From Parasitella parasitica (taxonomy: Eukaryota > Mucoromycota > Mucoromycetes > Mucorales > Mucoraceae): DNA of 56,300 nt. Under the pieces are notes generated by a model. That model was not told the origin of the DNA. It ran no database searches and saw only the letters and a program-made list of their open reading frames with translations. Positions 1 to 10,852 of the stretch are shown piece after piece. The translations under genes and the position numbers were made by a program. The stretch is from contig MU619295.1 in NCBI GenBank assembly GCA_025201805.1, forward strand, positions 55,786 to 112,085, in the 5' to 3' direction. Within the stretch, counting starts at the first letter, position 1. Each line of letters begins with the position of its first letter.

Positions 1-95
1 TTCATGTTGATGTCCCACTTTCATATTAACGTCCCATTTTCGTATTCGTGGCCCATTTTCCTAGTAGTGGCCCATTTTTGTAATCGTGTCCCAAC
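1..95. repeat. 19-bp tandem repeat, five degenerate units
   Basis: Five consecutive 19-nt units (starting at 1, 20, 39, 58 and 77) share the pattern TTCnTAnTnnTGGCCCATT or GTCCCATT. The first unit begins at the window edge, so the array probably continues upstream. Units differ from each other at several positions. It is non-coding in every frame I tried; it may be an internal array of a mobile element. Confidence 0.8.
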
Positions 96-520
96 TCAAT
101 TTGCTCATTTCTTCGAAAGAAATCGACTAAACAAATCATCAGTTAATGCTGGAGATATTTTTTTATGTCGTTTTGTGTGCTGAGAAAAAAGATCAACAAA
201 AAAGACCATTACTTTCTCGCGTAACACTTAATATCCTTCACAAGCAATGTAGCAGACCACATTATTACTTAGAATTTTTGCGTTTGTCGATATTAACAAC
301 CGTGTTTCAATTTTTCTCCCTAGCTGTGCATACAAATTTAATATTTTGATGATCAGCATCAAATGCTGTTACGGTATATTGTATTTATAAGGAAGGTTCC
401 TCTTATGTATTACAGAGCGGATATGCTTCCGACTTTCTTCAATAGTCAATCACAGCAACAAGTGTGTTTAGTAGCCTCCCCTTTCTTTTCAACAATCTTA
501 TATATCTATTTTGCAGTAAA
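96..520. other. Upstream intergenic region
   Basis: No gene is recognised between the minisatellite and the first start codon at 521. A TTTGCAG directly before the ATG could be the acceptor of a 5'-UTR intron. Short ORFs here have no recognisable content. Confidence 0.4.
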
Positions 521-2000
521 ATGTCAGAGAATCTTCCCTGGGACCATGATAAACCGTTGAGTATCTCTCAGCTCTTGAAGCAGGTAAGTCGTATGTTTGA
601 ATTATGCGAGTTTTTGTCATTTAATCAACGCGTTCATTTGATTACAAGTCGATGCGATCTGTTGATACCATCGTTTCCAGTAATTCCTTGCTTGACAAGA
701 TGTCTGTCCATTTAAACGGTCTCTTACGTCAAGATGAAGAGCCAAAAGTTGACAAGGCTGTCATGTTACTCGACAGCATGTTTGCCAATGCAGACAGAGC
801 AATGTCTACTGATAGCGATAAGCAAGTTCTCGCCGTTTTGAAACGTCAGGTGTCTAGTTTTATCGGTGTTACATTGGGCGTCAAGCCATTTTTAGAGCAG
901 CATGAGCAACAACTTCAAGACGAGGACGTTGACGATGATGATAGTAAATCAAATAAGCTTTCTTGGTCTGCAGCAAATGAAAAGGAATCAAAGTGTGCAT
1001 GGCACGAAAAGAAAGCTTATTATGACCAAAGAAACGGCGATATATACAGTCCTGAGCATGCTGAACACGAGCGACTTCGCCGCCAACAGTTAGAAGAAGA
1101 GCAATTTGGACAAGATGCCGGTAGTGGTGAAGAAGAAAACGACCAAGAAGGCTCGGATGAGGATGATTCAGACGAATATGAGGAAGTTGTGGAGCAGGTT
1201 CAAATTAAATCTCGTGAGATTGGGGGCGCTGGAGGGTTCCAAACAGTGCGTCGTCGCCAAAAGAAGAAGAAGACCACAACCACTATCACTACCAACTTTA
1301 GCTACAGCCATTCTAGCAATAACTATGACAACAACAGTGCTCAAAACAACCATAACAACAGACCTTACTATCCTCGTCATCATGCTCGTCTTACAGAATT
1401 TCGTCCTGAATACTTGCAGCGTGTGTCTGCTGATACTTTTTGTATGCCTTACTTTTTCCCTTCTGAGGAAAGCTATGGCGTTTTCCATGCTGCATTATCG
1501 TCGGCCAAAGAAACTTTGTATGTCTGCGTCTTTTCCTTGACAGATAACGAGACTGCCGATGTGTTGATTGATGCCAAGAAACGAGGCGTCGATGTCAAAG
1601 TCATTACCGATAATGACCAAATGGATGAGTGCAAGGGTGCTGATGCCCTCAGGCTTCATGAACAGTTTCATATCCCTTTCAAGAAGGACAACAGGTAAAT
1701 AATAGGCAGAGATATAAAGTTGATCTTTTTTTTTCTAAGGAGAAAACAATAACGCGTGCTGTAGTGATCAATTTATGCATAACAAGTTTGCAGTTATTGA
1801 TGGAAAAATCGTCATTACTGGTAGTTTCAATTGGTCTGCAGGGTAAGAGAATATATTGGATAAGAGGCCATATTGTATATAACGCATTCATGTATTATAG
1901 CGCTCGTTACAAGAACAGAGAGAACATTATTGTTACAAATATCCCATCTGTAGTCAACTCTTACACTCAAGAGTTTAAAGAGTTGTGGAGCTCATTCTAA
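521..2000 (+). CDS. Phospholipase D-like (single HKD) protein
   Basis: Exons 521-583, 649-1694, 1765-1842 and 1901-2000 give 428 aa. The N-terminal half is low-complexity: an acidic stretch rich in D/E, then a basic KKKKTTTT and an Asn/His-rich stretch. The C-terminal ~150 residues form one PLD fold with the signature MHNKFAVID (H375, K377, D382: HxKx4D) followed by ITGSFNW. One HKD per chain is typical of the PLD6/Zucchini/Nuc group, which acts as a homodimeric phosphodiesterase on cardiolipin or nucleic acid. The splice joining D-N to S-D-Q-F (acceptor at 1764) is needed to keep the motif in frame. Whether the substrate is lipid or nucleic acid cannot be told. I see no targeting peptide or membrane anchor, unlike animal PLD6. 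Confidence 0.85.
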
Positions 2001-2289
2001 CGGGCATTAGCAGTTTTTTTTAGTTATATTTTTGTGTCTTTTAGAAAATTAAATTCTCCTGTAGAACAAAGTATCTTATGCCAGGGCTTCATACATTGTT
2101 TGAAACTGATTTGGCCGGAGAGACTTCACATTTATATGCAAACTAAAATTATGCAATCGAATTATTGTGCATAAAACAAAAGGCATAGGTTCAACGTAAC
2201 TAATTTAAATTAGTGATTTAACCTTTTAGCATACATCAAATATAATATTTGATGGTTTCATAACATAGGACCATCCTTTTTGAAAGGCC

Positions 2290-2897
2290 TCTTTGTGGAG
2301 CCAACATCCACACTCCTCATCTTGAATATTGACCCCCCCCCAAAGAAGAAGCTTGATGAAATCATGTTTAATCATTCACAGCACGTTTATTTGCTAGGCC
2401 GTGTTGTCAGCCAAGACCAGTTTCCAAATGGAAAATTAACAATGGAGACTATTTCTTGATATCTATCTTGCATGATATTGGCGTTGCACCTACATATCGC
2501 CTGACCACCTCTATGTCATATCGAATTGAAAGATGCATTGATCAGCCATAACTTTATCACTGAAAAGAGCGGTTCACAAGCAATAGTTGAGGTCGTGGCA
2601 GAAGCAATCCACCGACATACAGACGTTGTAGATGATAGAATACAACCTCTCGGACAACTTATTCAGCTAGCAACAACCTTAGTTGTCATTTGGAGCTAAC
2701 CTAGACTTATACAACAAGGATACAATTGATGATATCGTTCGACAATGGCCACGAAAAACTATAATAACCATTTTGCAGACTTAATAGGGTTGGAGATGAA
2801 GTATGAACCGGGAAGCCATACAACTTTCCCTGAATGTAGTAACTTTATACACAGCATTAGGCATAATGCTGTAATGGCTGAGTATGATAGCAAATAA
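2290..2897 (+). pseudogene. Degenerate HD-domain protein, cyanamide hydratase-like
   Basis: Conceptual translation across three frames recovers the fungal cyanamide hydratase (Ddi2/Ddi3-like) HD-domain pattern in order: FNHSQHVYLLGRVVSQDQFP, then ISILHDIGVAP (the HD motif), then EVVAEAIHRHTDVVDD, LGQLIQLATT, IVRQWPRK and HTTFPECSNFIHSIRHNAV. The frame is broken at least near 2430 (one-base shift after DQFP), near 2550 (stop between CIDQP and HNFITEKS) and near 2690 (one-base shift after LATT). No exon-intron model removes these, so I call it a decayed gene. Active relatives hydrate cyanamide to urea. The stop at 2895-2897 may be the ancestral one. The 5' end is uncertain. Confidence 0.75.
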
Positions 2898-4089
2898 AAT
2901 TTAAACAAGCACTCTTAGGCATTATCTAAATATAGTCGATATGTTGCGTATTTGATTGGAAACGAACATTTATTGTGATATTATGCGTTTTAAAAATAAA
3001 CACATGATGATGTTGTGTAGCAAAAAATATGAGATTTCTAACAGCAATACATAACACCGTTCTAATATGCACGTATTTCCTTTTGTTTTTTAAACGACAA
3101 AAGTCGATGACAAACTTATTTTCAGACGTTTACAAAAGGAAATTCAGAGAATTCCCTTTGCAGAAAATTTCTTACTCCAAAATGATATCGATGTCGATTT
3201 TGTTGCATTACATCTGTCAACGGTCGATGAGTTTCCTCAGACTAGTGTGTAAATGAAGAGAAAGATCTTTAATCCATTTCTTAAAAGCGTAAAGTAAATG
3301 AAAATTGCAACATCGTCAACATCATCAACACACAAAAAAGAGTTTGGGTATTGTTGTGAGGGCTCAGTTACGGGATATGAATTTACTTGTACTCTCAGCT
3401 ATAACTATTCCGATACGTCAAGTAGCTATTACTTTGATACTGCTTCTTGATGGCATTGGAAAGTAAGACAGAAAAATGTAACTTCGAAAGAGAAAAAGAA
3501 CCCATTACTACTTATTCTTGTGGCTCCTCTCTACAATATGAAGGAATTGATTTTTTATGATAAAATATTGGAGTAATCTGACTGAAAACGTGTCCAAGAA
3601 TCGCTGATTTTTTATGTTAACGGTGCTGATAGTGATTGGGGATCATTTTTTACTTTGTGGTATATATTCTTCAAACTATGACCATTTGGGTACTCATTAA
3701 ATAGGTCCTTCTTCTTTCCTTTTTCCCAATAGACAAAAAAATTCATTCGACCTTTGTTATTCTGCTTCCAAGCATCGATAAGTACAATCAAATTTTTGTA
3801 TTTGGAATTTATAGATCTAGAAGCGCCGTCAAAGTCCTTAGGAGGCTCCATTGGTGTTATTACTTCCTGAGAATTAGTTCAATAAGAATAACGATTATCT
3901 CCAAAGACAATTAAATAAAGGGACTACAAGCGATTATATCACGGAGAACGTAGGGACTTTATTAATGATTGAAAAAGGAAGCCAGGATTGCTCTGGTCCA
4001 GGTTTCTAAAAGTGTTTATACCATTCCATTTAAATGTCATTGTCAATATTGGAATTGAGATGAGATCCAACCTCTAGTTAATAGGTAAG
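2898..4089. other. Intergenic, no recognised gene
   Basis: AT-rich sequence between the HD pseudogene and the LINE fragment. A 79-codon open frame at 3612-3851 (-) contains a basic segment (YWEKGKKKDLFNEYPNGHS) that looks coding-like and may be a remnant of a repeat-family protein, but I cannot name it. A 75-codon frame at 3029-3256 (+) has no recognisable content. Confidence 0.3.
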
Positions 4090-5070
4090 ACTCGCGCGCT
4101 TAGTTGGGGTTGTCGAAAACGATCGTCTCTACCTCCCTGTCATTTTTGACCATTTCCATTGCGACCAAGTGCAGTTTTGTAACCCGCACTACAAATACGT
4201 TAACTATCAGCCAAAACAAATGTATTCATCGTATCTTTGGCGGACCGCGCTCTTCCTCTATAAAAGTGATGTTAAATTTCACTAAGTTGCCCACAAGAAT
4301 AGAAAGAGCACAACCGCTTCAAGCACAGTTCCTTCTGTACTCCTCAAATCTTTCTCTCGATACGCCACTATCTCATATGATTTCCCATATACGACTTTCC
4401 TCAAGTAACTCCAACTGGCATCACCTCTCCTAGTCCCTTCTCTGGCGTCAATGTTAACCCATAGTAGATTCTACCACCCGACAAATGTCACTCAACTCTG
4501 CAATGAGATACTTGAAAAACACAGAGCATCCCCTACACATACCCTCCTTACACATTGCCGTCCAACAATCTGTATTGACCCTATTCTATGGCTCCCGATG
4601 CCCCAAGATGAACGTAGTCGTTACCTACACCGGCGCCTTGGGTGACTACCATCAGGTAACTCTACATTTTGTCCATTACACACAAACCGCTCATTACCAA
4701 AAACCCACGCTATCCAATGCCTACGAATGCACCGCCGCCAGATGATGCCTGAAGTTATCAAAGAACCACTTTTGTTCCTTCTCAGCTGGCCTACCATCTG
4801 TACAACCCTCTTCGAACTTGACTAATATCTCCAACATTCGAAGATCCCGCCACCTCCAGCCCTCTTATTCCGGGCATAGATTCCTTGATTGGTTTCCCTC
4901 TTCCCCGCCTACTTGGTGTATCAACACTCTCCTCATATACACCTGCCATTCCTTTTTACCTTCCATCCCAAAGGGTTTTTGGACTCTGATTACACTCTTT
5001 GATCTGTCCTGGGCAATTATACATCCAATTGGATTGGGTGCTCATCAAGGACTTTCTTTTTATAAATAAA
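4090..5070 (+). mobile_element. LINE (non-LTR retrotransposon) 3' fragment, degenerate
   Basis: Broken frames encode the region downstream of the reverse-transcriptase palm in fungal LINEs: SQNKCIHRIFGGPRSSSIKV, then LPTRIERAQPLQAQFLLYS, then after frame changes RSRYLHRRLG and a segment with CLRMHRR followed by MMPEVIKEPLLFLLSWPT and a Trp/Pro-rich tail ending near 5065. The order matches the C-terminal part of Mucorales-type LINE ORF2, which I recognise from memory. Frames change at about 4435, 4650 and 4740, and the upstream endonuclease and catalytic RT parts are absent, so the copy is 5'-truncated and dead. No poly(A) tail or target-site duplication was identified. Confidence 0.65.
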
Positions 5071-5331
5071 ACTATATCAAACGTATAACTATATGCAAGT
5101 TTGAAGTGATCATATGCATATACCTAAAAGTGGCTTGAATATAGTTGGATTTACGAAATCATTTCATTGTTAGTGTTATATCGGTGCAGCGATCCGAAAA
5201 GGAGCGAAAATGTGCCTGAAGAAATTTAATCAGCAGACTTTTTCTTTTTTCCACATAAAACCAAACTCAATTTATTTACAACAGGCACTCTTCTTCTTCT
5301 CTACATATTACTCATCTATTTGCCATCTTGA

Positions 5332-7019
5332 ATGACACCTCATCCCATCGGCATTACGCCAAAGCAACTTTATTTCGCTCACAAACAAAACCATGTTTTA
5401 CCCACAAAGCAACACTGCTTGAGAGTCAAGAAACTAATCAATATGGATGGCCCGCTTGTGATTTACATCAAAGGCAAAGACGATAAAACACGAGATAATA
5501 CGGACGTCGATTTGGAATTTCGTCAAGAAAGCAATTTTTTCTATTTAACAGGTAATATGGAGACTAATTGAGTGTAATTTATCGCTCACATGCCCATGTT
5601 GTAAACTAGGCGTGGATGAACCCGGATATCAGGTTGTTTTTGATATGGAGTCAGAAAGAGTGTACCTAATTACACCCAATGTACCTGAAAATGATGTTTT
5701 TTGGAAAGGACCGAATCATGGCACAGCTGAATTGATGGAATTATACAATGTAGACGAAATAGTTCAACAGGAAGACTTGCCGAGATTATTTCACACATTG
5801 GCGCCAAAATCAACTTTTGTATTAGATGATCAGCAAGCAGAATACCTGAAGAGCATCATCCCATCCTTAAGTGTTGACACACAATTGCTTACACCTGCGA
5901 TACACGAGTCAAGACTTACCAAATTTCCTTGGGAAATTGAGATTATACGTCAAGTCATGTATGCATCATCGCAATCACACATCACCCTTATGCAACAGTT
6001 CAAATCTGGCATGACAGAGGCTCATCTTGCTGCTTTGTTTCGTTGGACATGTGCCTCACATCAAATATACAACCAAGCATATCTTCCAATCGTCGCCTCT
6101 GGCCCTCGAGCTGCTACATTGCATTATTCCAAAAACAATCAAAAGATACCTGCCGAGCCTCATTCTCTCGTGCTTGTGGATGCTGGTGGTGAAAAATCAT
6201 GCTATGGTAGTGATATCACTCGAACTTTTCCTGCAAGGGGTATATTTTCTGAAGAAGCCAAGACTATTTATAATATAGTTTTAAAGATGCAAAAGGCAAT
6301 CTTGGGAAATTATTTTGTTTCATATGTATACAGTCGTGGCTAATCCTCGTATTTTGTAGGCTGTGCTATCAAGCTTGAAGCCTGGCGTGTTTTGGGCAGA
6401 CATGCAATGTTTAGCTATGAGAATATTATGCGACGAACTGATAAAAATTGGTATATTAATCGGCGATCGGGAAGAATTAATTCAAAGAGGCGTACCCAGT
6501 GCTTTCTATTATCATGGTAAGTTTCTTCCAACAATGAATTGACATGGAGTTGGATCGTTTGTGTCACCCATCCTGTATTACTCAACACGTTTGTCCAAAT
6601 GTTAGGTCTCGGTCATAGTTTGGGTTTAGATGTACATGATGTTGGAGGGTATGAATTTCGTTGTCTCTATCCTATTCCTATGTTTATATTTCTTTAAATA
6701 TAGAAAGGACAAATGCCCAATTGATCAAGAAGAAGATGATGACCCTACAGCGACAGAGTTTCTTGCTGGAAGAGCACTAGCGGAAAATATGGTTTTAACA
6801 GTAGAGCCTGGGTTATATTTCAATGATGCTATGTTGAACATTTGGACACAGTTCCCTGGATATCAGCAATACTTTGACCTTGACGTATTAGCCAAATATA
6901 GGGAGGTCGGTGGTGTTCGTATTGAGGACACTGTTGTAATTACTGAGGATGGGTACGAAAATCTAACTTTTGTACCGAAGGAAATATACGAGATCGAAGA
7001 GTTGATGAATGCAAATTAG
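5332..7019 (+). CDS. PEPD: Xaa-Pro dipeptidase (prolidase), M24 family
   Basis: Exons 5332-5551, 5610-6295, 6360-6516, 6606-6648 and 6704-7019 give 473 aa, close to the ~490 aa of eukaryotic prolidases. It has an aminopeptidase-P N-terminal domain (about residues 15-150) and the M24 pita-bread domain. The five metal ligands are visible: D264 and D275 in VDAGGEKSCYGSDITRTF, H358 in GLGHSLGLDVHDVGG, E403 in VEPGLYF and E443 in GGVRIEDTVVI. The enzyme hydrolyses X-Pro dipeptides in the cytosol to recycle proline. The second intron (6296-6359) is GC-AG: the donor reads AAAG|GCAATC and keeping K-A-V-L-S-S-L-K-P in frame requires it. The start is the first ATG in the open frame; a second in-frame Met lies at codon 38. 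Confidence 0.93.
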
Positions 7020-7978
7020 CTACATATAAAAGAAAAAAAGTATCTCTTCTATATTATGAATATAATAAGTTCATATGTAAATTTTATAAATAATTTCGTA
7101 ATGCTTAATTAATAAATCTCCCTCCCCTTCCCCTTTCTGTCTTTTTTTTTTTTAATAACCCCCCTCTTAGATATAATACTAACACATAATCAATAGTCTT
7201 TAATATCATACTCTAAGAGCATTTGAGGCTTCCGATTTATAGGTTTGTATAAACATGTACTAGAAGTAAACTTGGGGCACTATCGATCACATAGTACCAT
7301 GTGTTGTGCCAGTGTAAAAGGGCACAGCGAAATGTTGCATAAATGCTATATGAAAGAAGTTATAAAGACTTTTTCTGAGTGAAACCGGATACAAAATTGG
7401 AAGACTTTTATTGACATAAGATATGATCTTTACTTATACTAAAATATATCCCAAAGATGTTTGACGAGAAGTGTCAAACCTTATCAAATCACAGCATTTT
7501 CAGGACAGACCTATCCTTCTATTTCACATTAAAGAGAAGATTGGGTAGGATGTCTTCCCGACATCCGCGATCTGATCTTGATGTAATCTCTGAATAAGCC
7601 TAAAATCTTGCAACAGTTTCAATTAAAACTTGTAGCTTATTCCTTGTCATTATATACAAAGAATTGCCAACCTAATAATTGCTTAATCTCATGCCTTTCT
7701 GGCATAACAATGTAGCCTTTATACGGATACGGTTTATAGATGTGAGAATCACAAATATTTCTATCTCATGTTTCAGACGCAGATTGGGAAACTTTGATTC
7801 CAATTAAATTCAAGTTTCCCAAGGCATGTATTTCATTTGAAAAAACATAATTAGTAAAAACATTTTCAGTTAGTAATCAGATCAAGAAGAGAGGTATCAG
7901 ATGAATCCACACTTAAAGGGCACTTGAAACTCAGTAATTCGCAAAATACCAAGTAGATGAACAGACACGTTATTGTTT

Positions 7979-7980
<2 letters not shown>
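7020..7980. other. Intergenic region
   Basis: No gene recognised. A TTTTTTTTTTTAATAA-type run near 7142 may belong to the prolidase 3' end. A hairpin with perfect 11-bp arms (TTGGGAAACTT at 7784-7794 and its complement at 7812-7822, loop of 17) lies in the middle. Confidence 0.4.

Positions 7981-8068
<88 letters not shown>
7981..8068 (+). repeat. Poly(T) tract, 88 nt with a single A
   Basis: An almost pure T run, interrupted only by A at 8025, ends 7 nt before the pantothenate kinase start codon. The true length may differ because homopolymers are error-prone in sequencing. Shorter T runs occur upstream of several genes in the window. Confidence 0.9.
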
Positions 8069-8069
<1 letters not shown>

Positions 8070-8075
8070 TAAGCA

Positions 8076-9635
8076 ATGAACGACAACGCTTCTGTAATGA
8101 ATGTAGACGGTGCCTCAGTATCAGAAGCTATTTTGGCAGCAAATGAAACGAGAGATATTGTTTTACCTAATCAAAACGAACATGTAGCTCATATAGCAGT
8201 TGATGTAAGCTTTGTTGTTCTTTAAGATGTTTTACGAAGCTTGTAAAATGTTAATTGTGCCAATAGATTGGTGGCTCATTAGCAAAGATTGTCTATTTTA
8301 CGTCATCTCCAGATAGAGCAGGCGGAAGACTTCATTTTAAAAAGATAGAAACCGAAAACATAGACGAATGCATTGATTTTATTGCTGATCTTGTTGCGGA
8401 TGCACGGGTATTAACACCCGAGAATACAAATTATGTGTTAAAGGCAACAGGAGGTGGCGCGTACTTGTTTTTTGATAAATTTCAAGAGAGACTACCAGGT
8501 GTAGTTATTCAGAAAGAGGATGAAATGGATTGTTTGATCAATGGTAAGTAACACCATGCAACTTGCGCCATCCTCCTTTATTTACATTTTTAATGATTGG
8601 CATTAATATTTAGGCCTCAACTTTTTCATCACTGAGATTCCATATGAAGTATTCACATATAACGAACAAGAGACAGATCCGATGAGTTTCGAAGAGAAAA
8701 CAAGAGATATTTACCCTTATATGGTATATATATAGCGCAATCACATAAAATTATGTATTGATGTATTATTATTTTTAGCTGGTAAACATTGGATCAGGTG
8801 TGAGGTAGAATAAATTGTTTATAAATGTTTTGCATGTGATTAACAAGAAAACCTGATAGTATCTTGAAGGTGACAGGTCCCGATGAGTTTTCTCGTATCA
8901 GTGGTACATCTGCAAGTATATACAATGAAAAATAATCAATGCCTCTTTTAACATAACTTTTGGATTTTTTCTAGCTTGGCGGAGGTACGCTTTGGGGTCT
9001 CATGTCATTACTGACAAAAGCAACATCCTTTGATGGTAAGTCATAGATAAACTATTTATTCAATCATGCATAAATAAGCGAGATATTTTACAGAAATGCT
9101 GGAAATTTCAAAAGATGGAGATAATAAAAATGTAGATCTGCTAGTGGGTGATATCTATGGTACAGATTATACAAAACTGGGGCTCAAAGCTACCAAGATT
9201 GCCTCTAGTTTTGGCAAGGTATTTAAAAAGGGAGTCCAGCAATCTCAGGATGACTTTCATGCGTGTGATATTGCAAAGAGTTTGCTGTTTATGGTCAGTA
9301 ACAATATTGGACAAATTGCTTACCTGAATGCCAAACAGCATAATCTGAAACGCATATATTTTGGAGGATGTTTTATTCGCGGACACCCGATAACGATGAA
9401 CACACTTTCATACGCCATCAATTTTTGGTCAAATGGAGACATGAAGGCACTATTTCTAAGGCATGAAGGACATTTAGGAGCAACCGGGGCATTTCTCAAG
9501 CATTCAGTCATTCGTAGAGCTAGACACTCATTCTCATTCTCAGAAAATAACTTTATACCTCAAGTAAATTCTGATCCAAAAAATGTGTTTGGAGTATTGG
9601 AGGACACCAACGTAGAGCTACGCTCAGATAAATAA
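8076..9635 (+). CDS. CAB1: Pantothenate kinase (type II, fungal)
   Basis: Exons 8076-8204, 8267-8543, 8614-8723, 8779-8804, 8860-8911, 8975-9035 and 9094-9635 give 398 aa (yeast Cab1 is 367). It phosphorylates pantothenate, the first and committed step of coenzyme A synthesis. The actin-like ASKHA fold is visible: phosphate-1 loop HIAVDIGGSLAKIVYF, RAGGRLHF, KATGGGAYLFF, VNIGSGVSILKV and SGTSLGGGTLWGLM, and the C-terminal RIYFGGCFIRGHP and FLRHEGHLGATGAFL. The exon 5/6 junction (8912-8974) uses a GC-AG intron with a perfect GCAAGT donor, needed to give G-T-S-L-G-G-G. The 26-nt exon 4 is unusually small. The neighbouring poly(T) tract makes the 5' UTR uncertain. Confidence 0.94.
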
Positions 9636-9749
9636 AGACGCACCAATCAAACTATTTGTGCCTGGCACAGTTGCCCTTTTTAATCCTTGGCTGCTAATAT
9701 TACCATACACAATTTCTTTTTTTCCCTTTTTATAACAAAATAAACAGCA

Positions 9750-10852
9750 ATGTCTTTTAATGATTTGGAGCAGGGTTTCGGTGTATCCAGTTCGGCAAGA
9801 ACTAGAGTACAGCAAGCGGGTAAACCCCAGCAAGGATGTGCAAAGTAAAGTATTCAAACTTATTTGTTTCAAATAGAGGGAACAGATAGCGACTACAAAA
9901 CTCTCACTCAAAACGTGGCCCAACAAGTATTCCATATCAATGGAAATATCACAAGCATTGAGAGATTAGTTGGATTTTTGGGTACCTCAAGAGATACACC
10001 AGACATCAGAAACAAACTGCAAGTATTTTTGCTGTTGTGTTCATAATTATGTTATTCCAACTCTTTTCTTTTCCGCTTTAGACATGACGTAACAGAGGGC
10101 ACAAGAGAGTTGATAAAGGATACAACATTTAATATCAAATCATTGACTCAATATACAACTTCGGATCCCAAAAAAACGGTGAGTAGTAGGAATCTTTGAG
10201 CTAAAGTGTACATTTTTAATGATAGCCTACGATTTTAGCGCCAAAGAAAACTCGAACAACAAAAGCTATCCAAGGATTTCCAAAAAGTAGTAGAGGAATT
10301 TCAGAAGATTCAAAGGATATCAGTCTCCAAGCAGAGAGAATATGTAGATAAAAAGAAAGCAACTACAGCAGCACTTCAAACACAAGTAGAAGAAGAGCAA
10401 GAAAGAGGAGATCCAGCATTGCAAGAACAGCAACAATTACTGCAGGCCGATGATACACAAAGACGCATTCAAATTGAGGCTTTGGACAATGAAATCGAAT
10501 ACAATGAGACATTGATCTCTGAACGTGAGGGGGAAATCCAAGGCATAGAACAAGGTATCACTGAGTTGAACGAGATTTTCCGTGACCTGGGTATGCTTGT
10601 GAATGAACAAGAAAGCGGTATCCGTAAGTGTACATGTCCAAATAATGCATCGAGCGGTTTATTTATTTGTTTACAATAGAGAGCATCTATGGAAACGTTT
10701 TGAATATATCTCAAAACACAAAGCAGGCTACAGAGGAAATAACTATTGCAAATCGCCATCAGAAGAAAGCCAGAAAGAACATGTGTTGTCTTTTGCTTAT
10801 TATTACCATCGTTGGCTGTGTTTTGGCCTTAATCGTTGTAGTTGCTAAATAA
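9750..10852 (+). CDS. Syntaxin-like Qa-SNARE (endosomal/vacuolar type)
   Basis: Exons 9750-9819, 9877-10018, 10082-10178, 10239-10623 and 10680-10852 give 288 aa. An N-terminal three-helix Habc-like region (about 25-125) with the VFHINGNI segment is followed by a Gln/Glu-rich linker, a SNARE heptad region (about 190-255) with the zero-layer Gln in IFRDLGMLVNEQE, and a C-terminal membrane anchor (MCCLLLIITIVGCVLALIVV) ending four residues from the terminus. Qa-SNAREs on target membranes pair with three other helices to drive fusion. The layout resembles Pep12/syntaxin-7, but I cannot separate it from Vam3-like proteins. Intron 2 (10019-10081) is GC-AG (ACT|GCAAGT); the overlapping GT alternative gives an immediate stop. 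Confidence 0.88.
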
